NCBI GenBank assembly: GCA_021442155.1
Contig: CM038228.1
Location: 82,155,095 to 82,219,094 of the forward strand
Length of the DNA stretch: 64,000 nt
Origin: Cymbidium sinense
Lineage: Eukaryota > Streptophyta > Magnoliopsida > Asparagales > Orchidaceae
Direction: 5' to 3'
The number at the start of each line of letters is the position of its first letter. The stretch's first letter is position 1. This document shows positions 35,101 to 44,220 of this stretch, one piece after another. A program made the position numbers and the translations under genes. A model generated the notes under the pieces. It was given only the letters and a program-made list of their open reading frames with translations, did not search any database and was not told where the DNA came from.

Positions 35101-36882
35101 TGAAAACCAAAGTAGTTAGAGTATGGTGGCAATCAAAAAGTTGTTAGAATTTTTCAAAAAAAAATTATGTGTAACAAACAACAATTTTTCAAAAACTTGT
35201 TTTCTCCACAACAGCTTTACAACTAACTTTTCAAAAAGTTGTAACTATCCCAAACAAACCCTTAAAGTCCTCGCAAAATGAGGGCGAAATCTCTTGATAC
35301 TGTCTTATTTATAAAATGCATCTACCTTCAGAAAATTTCATTGATATTATTCAAACTCTCTTCATCGAGTGGTCAGTGGAGAATTTTCGAAATCCACAAC
35401 TTCATAACTTTGGACAAAGGAATAAATTAAAACATGAGTGGGGGCAACATGTAACATCATGCATGAGGGGCATCAACCAAATCTTCCTCTTTGAGCAGTT
35501 TTCCTAACATTAAGATAAGAAAATTAGCATGTACCATCTTGCAATAACTGTTTAAAGAAATTTTCTATGAACAGTTCATCTACAACAGCCTGAGTATGGC
35601 TTGCATGTCGAATCAGGGGGCTACGAAAGATATATAAACATACTAAGAACTTATTGGTGAAAAAACAAGTGCATAATATAAACACTACAGTTGATCATTC
35701 ACTAAAATATAGAGAAAATAACTGAAAAGCTAGGCTAGATTCATTCTCTAAGGTTTTGGGAATGCAACTTATTCTGCTAACTTATTCTTTCAAATAAATG
35801 AAATCCCTTAGTTGTCTGTTGTTTTAACTTTTCATTTTCTTTCCCTTCATTGAGCACGTCATCCTTAAGCTTTATGCACATAAAATTGTTTCTCTACAAA
35901 CGCTGCGGATAGAACGATGTAACGTTCTAATAGAATAGTCACAACTCTCAAACTACTTATTTCTTCCTATGGTGAGGCCAATGCACAAGCCAGCAACTGT
36001 CACCTATTAACTAGTTCTTCAGAAGTGTATCAAAATATTTCCACAGGAACAGGATAAACTAGAAGCTAATAAAGAGCCTTAAGAGAAAATAATTTGTGAT
36101 GTCAATGTGAGTGCCTTGAAGAAGCTAAAATACACGTGCTATGCTTTGACATGTCCCCAAAAGCGAAGATACAGAATGCAGATGCATTGAGGAGCAGATT
36201 CGTCATAATTGCAGTTTAGTAAAAGAGTGAAAACAAGATCCTGACCTCGTACGCCTTAAGAGATTGTTCAGCAGGTTCCTTTCTATCAGTCCCAGTCTTA
36301 AACTCCGCCAGATAACGATAATAATCTCCCTTCCTAAAACCAAAATGTTCAGATATTCACAAACACCTAATAAAACATAAGGAAATAAATCAAATTAGGG
36401 ATATCTTTAACTCATCCATACATTTTGTAGTAGAAGACAGCTGACTCCCCGAAGATGGCGGCAGGGACAAGATGCTCATCAATAACAGACAAAATGTCGT
36501 TGCAGATGTTGGAGAGCTCCAACTCAACCTTCTGCCTATACTCCTTGATCCTCTTCACGTGTTGAACATTCCCCTTCGTCTCCTCCTTCTGCTCAATCGA
36601 AGACAAAATCCTCCATGAGGCCCTTCGCGCCCCAATGACGTTCTTGTATCCGACTGATAGCAGATTCCGCTCCTCGACCGTGAGCTCCAAACCCAGCTTC
36701 GCTACCTTCCTCATTGTGTCCACCATCTCTGCGTCGACCAAAAAACTGAATCAAACTTCAAACAATAAACGTCTATCTGAGAAAACGTAGGAGTTTCCAT
36801 TGATCTCACCATCGTAGCGCTCCGCCTGCTCGGCAAGCTTCGCGATGTATACCAAGTTCTCGCGCTCTCTCAGCGAAGCCAT
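14950..36882 (-). CDS. 14-3-3 protein, complete six-exon gene with a 19.5 kb intron
   Basis: 14-3-3 dimers bind phosphoserine/threonine motifs on client proteins in cytosol and nucleus. Coding exons on the minus strand are 36882-36810, 36728-36422, 36333-36246, 16753-16644, 16550-16402 and 15020-14950. All have GT/AG borders and sum to 798 bases, that is 265 residues plus stop. The start [20 protein letters not shown] is the only Met start that opens the family's N-terminal helix. Phosphopeptide-groove residues are present: Lys in [12 protein letters not shown], the Arg of the same block, and Arg-Tyr in [10 protein letters not shown]. The signatures [11 protein letters not shown] and [12 protein letters not shown] are also present. 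The C-terminal tail is unusual ([14 protein letters not shown]). By sequence it looks closer to the non-epsilon group, but I am unsure. Intron 3 (16754-36245) is 19,492 bases and is mostly repeats. Its splice borders are intact and the coding frame is clean, so the gene is probably working. Confidence 0.95.
15501..15543. repeat. Two adjoining poly(A) tracts
   Basis: Runs of 18 and about 22 A residues are separated by TGC. They lie in the last intron of the 14-3-3 gene and could be the tail of an old retroposed sequence on the plus strand, but I see no element body. Confidence 0.7.
17033..17072. repeat. Compound (TG)n(TA)n(TC)n microsatellite
   Basis: A short TG run is followed by about ten TA units and six TC units, inside intron 3 of the 14-3-3 gene close to exon 4. 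Confidence 0.9.
19290..19720. repeat. Tandem repeat with TTTTGTTAACGG core
   Basis: The core GTTTTTTGTTAACGGGACGG starts near 19294, 19452, 19596 and 19690. Between cores, matching phrases such as TTTGTATTTGACTTAGTATT and TGTATGGACATTAGAATGTC recur. The unit is about 150 bases, with a shorter last unit. It lies inside copy III and is not seen in copies I and II. Confidence 0.75.
20213..20220 (+). promoter_or_regulatory. TATA box of repeat copy III
   Basis: TATAAATA is followed within 30-70 bases by a CT-rich leader (20245-20285), as expected of a plant Pol II promoter. The equivalent box in copy II is at 32375-32382 on the minus strand. Confidence 0.5.
20710..20910 (+). other. Group of three predicted hairpins in the copy III leader
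   Basis: First, CAGATC at 20710 can pair with GATCTG near 20748 around an inner CGCC-AAAA-GGCG. Second, CCCACGCC (20774-20781) pairs with GGCGTCGTGGG (20788-20798) around the loop AAGAAA. Third, ACACACC near 20880 pairs with GGGTGTGT near 20901, also with AAGAAAGC in the loop. Related GCC-(A/T-rich)-GGC hairpins occur in copy II near 31975-32060. Confidence 0.55.
21800..22260 (+). other. GA-rich block, not a gene
   Basis: The strand is rich in GAGA and CGTCG words. An 89-codon frame runs through 21800-22069, but it is a purine-rich, repetitive frame with no domain. Its counterparts in copies I and II are the CT-rich stretches at 23560-24700 and 31070-31560, read on the other strand. Confidence 0.5.
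25265..25880. repeat. Direct repeats with small inverted repeats in the copy I leader
   Basis: The phrase TTTAAGTACTC(A/G)TT(T/C)GT plus a GCTTCA-centred sequence occurs near 25268, 25315 and 25635. A longer block containing GGTTTTGAAG(G/A)(T/C)CTAT and CCCATAAGTGC(A/G)G recurs at about 25372 and 25697, a period of about 325 bases. Each block ends with TA(T/C)GCGGGGACGACG-like sequence that also occurs in copy II near 32090. Confidence 0.55.
27294..27377. repeat. Perfect two-copy tandem repeat, 42-base unit
   Basis: The unit starting GATATTATCATTAAG occurs at 27294 and again at 27336 without a visible mismatch. It is absent at the equivalent point of copy II, so it arose recently in copy I. 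Confidence 0.85.
28300..30240. other. Spacer between repeat copies I and II
   Basis: The sequence is AT-rich. It includes a (TTA)n microsatellite at 29155-29190 and several ATGCATATGCA-type words around 29040-29150. A 62-codon frame at 29415-29603 has no known motif. No gene is recognised. Confidence 0.5.
29155..29190. repeat. (TTA)n microsatellite
   Basis: About twelve TTA units lie in 14-3-3 intron 3. Confidence 0.95.
32375..32382 (-). promoter_or_regulatory. TATA box of repeat copy II
   Basis: TATAAATA on the minus strand is followed by a pyrimidine-containing leader and, about 110 bases on, the possible splice donor TTTCAG|GTAAGA near 32272. The position relative to the hairpins matches copy III. 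Confidence 0.5.
33838..34235. mobile_element. MITE-like insertion in repeat copy II
   Basis: Left end GAATGCAGTGTAAAGTAAAT (33865) and right end, read on the other strand, GAATGCAGTGAAAAGAAAT (34219 leftward) form imperfect terminal inverted repeats of about 30 bases. The outer left sequence GGCTGTTTGGTTGG resembles ends common in plant non-autonomous DNA transposons. A short GC-rich core (34030-34090) contrasts with the AT-rich flanks. The stretch has no counterpart in copy I. The target duplication is not clear. Confidence 0.5.
35003..35263. mobile_element. MITE-like insertion with empty sites in the other copies
   Basis: Copies I (28140-28165) and III (near 18310, minus) read straight from CCAGAT(C/A)TAAAA to TTCTCAC(A/C)AAATGAG. 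Copy II has about 260 bases inserted at this point, between CCAGATTTAGAAT and CTCGCAAAATGAGG. The insert ends resemble TTTGGGA, inverted on the right side, and the inside contains TTTTTCAAAA-type inverted repeats. Confidence 0.65.
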
Positions 36883-37250
36883 GGCTGCCGATCGGATTCG
36901 GATCTACTTCTAGTTCGATTCCTTCTTCAACCTGCACAAACTCTCCCTGCGTTACCCGATCTATCGTCCTCGCACGCCCGAGGTCAGTCGTCCTCGATTT
37001 CTTCTAGGGCTGTTGACGATTCGACCGGCCGATTTGTGGTGACTGCCTCCGGTGGAGCTGTCGGCCGGAAACGAGGGCAACCGCACAGTGGTTTTTAGAC
37101 AATTGAGCCAGCTAAGAAATTGCTTCATGAACCTGTAACGGACATCGACCGAGTTCCGTTTGAACCGGTTTAATTTAAGCAAATTTTAAAATCGATATAA
37201 TTTGAACTTACCGCTTATAAAATTCTTTCAAGAAAAGAAAATTTTGATGG
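36883..37250 (-). promoter_or_regulatory. 14-3-3 5' leader and proximal upstream region
   Basis: Upstream of the ATG on the minus strand lies a leader of purine-rich and CGATC-containing sequence. The context CGGCAGCCATGG is a good plant start context. No clear TATA box is seen in the first 200 bases, so the transcription start cannot be placed. A 73-codon frame at 36961-37182 is not supported as a gene. Confidence 0.4.
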
Positions 37251-37718
37251 TGTGAAGGTCCCCCTTTGTCATATTTATTTGTGATTTATAAAATAAATAT
37301 TTAAGATATAAGAGGATTTACCTACAATATATTTAAATTTTTAAATTTTATATATTTAACATATAAAATTCACTATTTATCCACATAATACTCAAAACAT
37401 TTAAATAATGTCAAAAATGACCACCTCTCTCTCTTCTTTATCTTTGTCAAGTGGACGATAGCATTAGATGTAATGCCTATGATTGATTGGCACAAAAGCG
37501 ACAGAGGTGATTATTATAGAATGTTGAATAATGAGTGCGCAAAGAGGAAGTGCGAATTAGGTCATTTACATAACTTTTCATATCCCTGATAATATTTATA
37601 TTTAGGTAAACTAAAAATAGAAATAAATAATTTTTATTTTGATTTTCACTATATCCCGAGTTTCTTCAATGCTAGAAATTCTGCCTCTTGGTCGTGATTG
37701 ATAGGGGATGCAGAGATC

Positions 37719-37877
37719 TCCTATAGAAAAAATTATTACGTGCGGAGTCCGGATGTGTCCGGACTCCAATCAAATTTTTTCTTTTTTTTAATTTTAAAAA
37801 AAGAAAAAAAATGGAGCCTTCTGATTGGAGTCTGCATAGTGCGGACTCCGCACGTAATATTTGCTCCTCCTATAGGA
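37719..37877. mobile_element. Foldback element of about 160 bases upstream of 14-3-3
   Basis: The two halves are inverted copies: the left arm contains TCCTATAG, ATTACGTGCGGAGTCCG and GGACTCCAATCA; the right arm, read on the other strand, contains TCCTATAGGAG, ATTACGTGCGGAGTCCG and AGACTCCAATCAG. The arms are about 70 bases and meet in a T-rich/A-rich centre near 37785. It could fold into a long hairpin if transcribed. Confidence 0.8.
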
Positions 37878-37899
37878 CCCGTACTAGCAATAAGACCTC

Positions 37900-39330
37900 A
37901 ACGATGGCTTAGAGCATCATTGTTAGCAATTATTTTCATCACCGATGGATGTGGGGAACTTGGACTGGTAGACCTCTTGGTTGGATTGGCATAAGAAGAA
38001 ATAGGTGACAGTGATATATCTATTGCAAGGCCCGCGATAACTGTGATCTCTTGTAATTATCACTCTAAGTCAGCTAACTACTGTCGTCGTACATCCACTT
38101 GATGAAATGAGTAATGAAGAGGATGAGTAGGTTATTTTTCTCGTTGTTTAGAAGTTCTGAATATTATGCGTGTAAATAATAAATTTTAGATGTTAATTAT
38201 GTAAATTTTAAAATTTTGAGTGTTAGGTATATAAATTTTCTAAAATAATTAATTGACTAAGTAAATTTGACTATAGATATCATTGATTGATTAATTTATA
38301 AGTTTTAATTTTCTCACCCTCAGCTCCTATTCTATACGCTAACTTAGTGGCTAAAAAAATAGACGATTTAGGCACCGTTGTGAACAAAAAGCATAAAGCC
38401 ATAAAAATTCAGTTTTAATTTAATACAATTCTCTCGTATTAAAAATATATTTCATTATTCTTCGAAATTATAATAACGCCATTCTCTCACATTTAGCGAG
38501 TCCAATTTGAGCAAATTTTTAAAATAAATATTAAATAATAAATAATTATTATATTAAGTACGCATAAAAAAAAGTTTAATTTTTTAAGAAATGCATTGGC
38601 GGCTAGGTGACTTCCTTCATGGGTGAATATGCAGGTGGGAATACTTCTTTAAAAATAAAATGCGCCTTATGGTAAAGAACAAATTCCATTCGCTAAGCAT
38701 CGCCGACTAATCAAATTATATCAAAAATTTAAATTCGTATGTTAAGTAAACTTCGATTCAAATCACGGATAATAGAAAACTATAGACATATACAATGACA
38801 AATACACAAAATAAATACATCTCTATACCTTGCTCCTTGACGATGTCATATCTTATCGCACTACAGGTGTAGTGCATAGGTAGGCGCAATGGGCGATCCA
38901 CGGTGATGGGAGGCGTCATGTGGTCCCCGATCACGGCGCAACTTTTGACCCCATCTCATTTGCGAGTCTCAGAATACACAATCTTTGTGACGATGCAATG
39001 ATCTTAAGGCGAGAGCTCCGGGAAAAGTAGATGGCTACGGATCGGCATAAGTGGATGGCCGTGTCTACCGTCCGTGTAGTTAGAGGCGAATCATGTGACA
39101 TATGTATCTTGAGGCGTCTTTGGCGCAGCAATTCGTGATGTGGATTCTCGATCTTAGCGGACACATCACAATGCGTATTTATAGTAACTAGAAGTCCGTC
39201 ACACGTCCAAAGAAAGGCGAAAGAGATCCTCCGTTTAAGATATGCTCACTTTATATTAAACTAGTTTAAAATATTTACTATGAAAATCAGAACCATATTT
39301 AAAGTAGAATTTAGGATTGTAGTTTTATCT
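37900..39330. other. AT-rich intergenic DNA, no gene recognised
   Basis: Frames at 37698-37994 and 38931-39164 (minus) have no known motif. A GC-richer stretch at 38840-39240 may belong to the same decayed unit as the mobile-domain pseudogene that follows. Confidence 0.45.
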
Positions 39331-39339
39331 TAACATGCT

Positions 39340-40082
39340 GTTCGGTAGGTGCTTGGGTAGTAAGTCATCGGGGGATCAATAGGCACCTTAAGCAAGTACA
39401 ACGACGCCCATGACCTAAACCATGACATGTACTACTGCAGGGACTGTTGTGCGTCAGTGTAAGTATCATCTACCACAACAATGTGATCTCTGCGAGCCTC
39501 CCAAAAATGATCTGTTGATGATGCGAACCGGTCGGTATCTTTCCTCATCGACTCTTTTGAAATTGGGATCTATCAGAGTGACATCAGTGCAAGGTAAGTG
39601 ACCAAACTGACAAAGAACTCTGTCAGGAAGGTGCCACTCCACCCTCTTCCAGCTGATCAATGGAACTCGTGCTAGCCAGATAGCCTGAGAAGGCAAATAT
39701 CAGAGAGGTGACCTCTAATCAGAATGTCATATGGCTCCCAAGTCACCTGCATTTGTTAGTGGATGTTAAATAGTAGTAGGATAAAATTCAATGAAAATAT
39801 GTTATAACATTCAAGAGTTGTACCTGGCTCAGTAGCACACCATCTAGCTCATCCCAAAAAAAATCTGATATTCCCGAATGACATCTGCCGCACATACCTC
39901 TCGTTCCACCTGAGTAAACCAATTTTCATATACAAATCAATTACTTGCAACTCAATATATTAAAACAATTGAAATAAATTTTAGTTTTCTAACCAGAAAT
40001 CAATGCTGAGCCCATCGAGGTCCTTAGGGTAGGGGACATGTAATGTTGGTCTCCCTACATGAAATCGCTCCCAAGACCTTAG
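39340..40082 (-). pseudogene. Broken plant mobile domain (MAIN-like) gene fragment
   Basis: On the minus strand the pieces SWERFHVGRPTLHVPYP (40082 leftward), DVIREYQ..FWDELDGVLLSQ (39909-39824), VTWEPYDILIRGHLSD (from 39746) and ARVPLISWKRVEWHLPDRVL followed by CQFGH occur in the order found in the plant mobile domain shared by MAIN/MAIL1 proteins and related transposons (xWERF, DELDxxxxxQVxWxPY, VPLICxxxVEWHxPDRVxRQFG). AG acceptors at 39910 and 39747 and a GT donor at 39823 suggest that introns are retained. Stops and frame changes (for example TAG after RLSG near 39675) show it is dead. The assignment is from memory of the family pattern. Confidence 0.7.
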
Positions 40083-40099
40083 GGTAGGGAGCCTTCACT

Positions 40100-42840
40100 T
40101 TGCTTTATGAAATCAACAGTAATAGCACAATTGCTCTAAGTTTGTTTGCTTGCTTGCAGCTGTGACACTATCACGATAATCAAGAATATCCTCTAATGGA
40201 GCAGGGCACCAAGTGTTTTCATTAAATTCTTGAGAAAATTTATCTTATGAGGATAGATTCCCTCTTGCATAATATGTATAACTTATAGAAGGGGGCATAA
40301 TAGCATAGTTGGCTGATTGAGAAAGTAGGGCATCAAATTTATGCTTTTCTTCCAAGCAAATCAAAAGAGAAACCAATATCAACTGTATAAGTGTCAAGTT
40401 GTGTCACATAATTACTTTGAAGTTCACTTTCCATGGTTGCCTACTAGAATGAGGCAGATTAAGCCAACCATTCTTTGAAGTGGCAGCTAGAATATGAGCT
40501 TATAATAAGAAACTCGTGAATTCTCTACATTAATGAGTTGGTACAAATCCGAGATGATGTAACTTGACATGCATCCATTATTTTCCTCGAGAAAGTTGGT
40601 CAAACCCTCTTGGATAAACACAATGATCGAGATACAGTGATGATATGAGAAAAGAAAAAGAAAAAAAATGTTGACAAATAGCTGGTAGGCCTCTCTTTTA
40701 CTTTCCCCAAAAAAATACCTTGCGTATACCTTCCAACTAGCAGGGGGAGCTGGATAGAAATCTTCGGGTGGAGTCGATGACAATTGCGGTGGAGAGAGTG
40801 AGAGTGTTGGGGATTTTGACCCTAAAGCGAGATCGTGACGTGGCGTCGGATGTCGAAAAGAATGTCGCGGTGCGGGTCTACCAGTACGGAAGTGAATTTA
40901 GGAAGTAGCTAGTCTGATAATGTCGGTCGGCGGCTTCATAAAGTTTACGATTATCTCGACTTTAGCGTCGCCATAAATGGGCGACTTGCCCTAAGCCACC
41001 TCATGGTGGTTGGCAATCGTAAACACCTAAAATTAATTTTTTTTATATATACTTAATATAATAATTAGATTTTATTTAATACTTAATTTAAAAATTTTTT
41101 CGTCCAATTTTGTGCTGAAAAACACATTTATCCCTTTTTTTTGCTTTGATGTTTACAGTAGTTTCTATTCACGTCAAGGACTTGGTAGTTTTTTTAATGG
41201 AGTATATATCTATCAATATATCTGTATAAGAGGGGTTTTGAAACTATAATTTTATGCCAATGATAGAGATAAATAATATGTCATAAAAAAATTCATTTAA
41301 TTAGGTGTGAATATTGATGGTAATAAAATTTAAAATTTTAAGTAAATAAAATGATACTTTTGACGTGATGTTAAGAATTTAGATATTTTATTAAATATTA
41401 AAAAATTATCTTCAATGACTACTTTAGAAGAAAAACATTATTTTAAATAATTTAATTGATTATAGGTGAAAAATAATATCAATTTAAGAATTTGAGCTAT
41501 ATCCTCATATGCATTTCTTTTTTCAAGAGATATTTGTCTAGTTATTACATTTTCTAGCAAGCTCTGGTCATTGCCTTCTTTGGCGAGCTACTATCCCTAC
41601 ATTCTTCAATTGCCACTTGTCCTACTATTTTTTTGATATGGCTCAATATTGTATTATTTGGAGTGACCTAAATTTAGTTGCAAACTCTTTACAAGAGACT
41701 TAGAAAAATAATAAATGGTTTGGTAGAATTAAATTTGATATGGGAATGGAGATTTAGGCACAAAAAGGGTATGTCTACACTACAATATTGTCCAACTTGA
41801 GAGCATAAACTTTAACTTCAAAATTTTAGCGCAAGCAAATGGGATAAGTCCATGACATAAATCAAGTAGAAAATGGTTGAGCTAAGATTCTAGAATCAAT
41901 TTGGAGTATGATCAATCTCAAGAGTTTTGATCGGTACTTTTTATTCTTGTACATAAGTGCACGTGTTGAATCAAGTAATACATAAGAAGTATAGTACCAT
42001 TTCGATGAGGATTAGAGCAAAATTAAATAATAATTTCAATAAACTTAAACACTAGTCTTTTAAAACCTAATTTTTATCCAACAAGATGCAAGTGCAAAAT
42101 TAAAATTGTTTCTACTATTTTGCGAGATAATAAAAAGACTATTTTTATATTTTTAGATTATTGTAAAAAAAAGATAGGGGTTTTTCTCAATTTTAAAATA
42201 AGTATTCTTAATTTATGAAATATTTTAGACTATATATTATATTAAACTATGTGGTGGATTAATTTAAAACTTATAGTATCAATTATGAGCAAAAGTATTA
42301 TACTCTCTATCTCTAAACAATTATAATAAAATCAATTTTTTACTCAGTTTTCTACCTAGTGCCAAATAAATTTTGATTAGTTGTTTTATCCATATTTCCC
42401 TTTAAGTGATTATGAATCCTAAAAATAATTATTTATTTAATTGATATTTAGCTACCTCGACTTATCTAGCATATTTATGATTATTTAATACATTTGTTTA
42501 TTTATTCCTACTTATTCTTCTAATATTCTATTGATATCTCTATATCACACTTATTTTAATATTATAATTGGCGAGATTACAAGTAAATCAGACATGTAAT
42601 GAAGCAAAATATAATTTCATTTAAAGCACAAATAATTTTCTTATATTAATCCACAATAACATTTAATACAACACAAATATAGAAAAGTTTACATAAATTT
42701 AGAGTTAACATACTTAATTTAATATTTTAAAAAGTAAAATACAAACACAATACATAAATATGAGTAGAAAATATAAGAAAAAATAAAGAATAAAAAGAAA
42801 GAGTGCACCTGTAAATTCTTCCCTCTCTCCATTTTTTGTG
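40100..42840. other. AT-rich DNA without recognised genes
   Basis: A 98-codon frame at 40487-40783 on the minus strand has no ATG start and no known domain; its first 35 residues are followed by a possible splice donor near 40727, so it might be a decayed exon linked to the neighbouring mobile-domain fragment. From 41040 to 42840 the sequence is very AT-rich and I see nothing that I can name. Confidence 0.45.
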
Positions 42841-43299
42841 TTTTATTGACCTCACTTTTGGAGTGAGGATTCAATCTTCCCATCTTAGACTTAGGAGTCT
42901 TCTAGACACTAGGATCTTCATAAGCATAGGACACTTCTAATGACTAAGTGAACACTTGACTCAAATCTAGAGACTTAGGTGGACTTATCATAAGTTTAGG
43001 CTATGTCTTAGGATTTAAAGGTAACCTACCCACCCTATGGCCTAAACCAAGACTCATGCCTATCCCCTTAGCTAAATTCAATCTCAAATTAAAACAACCA
43101 AGATCCAATTGAATTCCATTTCATATCCAAGCTCTAAGCCAAGATGATTTAAACCAAATCCATCTTAATCCCTTAAGATAATCATATAGACTTAACCAAA
43201 ATTCCTTCAATTAAACTTAATTCAATTAATTGTCACAAAAGCACTACAACCATTCAAACTTTCATTCCAAACTCTACCAAAAGATATAATCAAGCCAAT

Positions 43300-44220
43300 A
43301 GACTAAAATCAATTCAATTGGCCCATTAGGTTCACTTGACCCAAAGTGACCTAAAGGACTCATTTGAACTAAACTCTAATCCAACCCAAATTGGATTGAG
43401 CCAAGTTGGACCAAATTAAGCTAATTTGATCACTTGACCCTAGTTGACCCAATTAACATATATGAACCATAATGAACCAAATCCCATTCCAATTCAAACA
43501 TATTAAAACCAATGATCCCTATCAACCCAAAAATGATCCTTAAACATGACTTAACCAACAATTGAGCCAAACAAAGTCCAATTGGCCTCTTGACCGAATT
43601 TGACCTGAAAGGTCAAATTGGGTCAAATCAAATCCTAATCCAAATTGATTGTAACCAGTGACTCAAATTCATCCCAAACTGATTATTGAACTTGATAAAA
43701 CCCTTGGTTGAACTCAATTTGACCAAGTCAACCCAATTGACTCATTTAGCCCAATTTGACCTAAAGGGTCAAATTGATCTAAATCATTCCTAAATTCAAA
43801 TTGATTGAAATCACAGCCCACAATTATCTTTAAATGATCAATTGAACCTAAACCAACATTTAACCCAACCCAATTTGGCTAATTTAACCAAATTGGTCAA
43901 CTTAGCCCATTTGACTCATATGAACCCATATGAGTCAAATTTAAATTCAATCCAAATCAAGTCAAACCAATTGAATCAAAATATCACAAATCATCATTTG
44001 AACTTGTCTCTACCTATGGTTTAACCAAATTTAATCAATTGGTCAACTTAACCTAACCTAGTCTAATTTGACCTACATGGGTCAAATTGAGCCAAACCCA
44101 ACCAAACCAACTCCAAATCCACTCAAATTTAGCATGACTCATCCTTGGGTCACCATGGGTCATCCTAAATCAAACCAAATCTGAATTGACCCATTAACCA
44201 TTGGGTAAAGCCAGATATGA
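43300..44220. repeat. TTGACC/GGTCAA-rich zone, left arm
   Basis: Many copies of TTGACC or its complement GGTCAA occur, several as short palindromes such as TTTGACCTAAAGGGTCAAAT and TTGACCAATTGGTCAA variants. The zone is low in complexity and non-coding. TTGAC(C/T) is the core of the W-box bound by WRKY factors, but function here is not shown. Confidence 0.6.

Larger units (their letters stand above)
30240..35410 (-). repeat. Repeat family R, copy II (minus sense)
   Basis: This copy has the same orientation and order of landmarks as copy I, offset by 6.5-7.2 kb: CGATC-rich end, CT-rich block (31070-31560), leader with GCGCC-TTTTTT-GGCG hairpin (near 31975), TATA box on the minus strand (32375-32382), TGTCTGAAGATGCTAGGCGGG (33482), ATAATCTCACGCTAG (34440) and GGATAATTAATTATA (34948). 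It carries two insertions absent from copy I. Confidence 0.65.

Noticed and set aside
40487..40783. A 98-codon minus-strand frame beginning SSTPPEDFYPAPPASWK
   Set aside because: It has no ATG start, and the second half is low complexity. The first part might be a decayed exon but cannot be supported.
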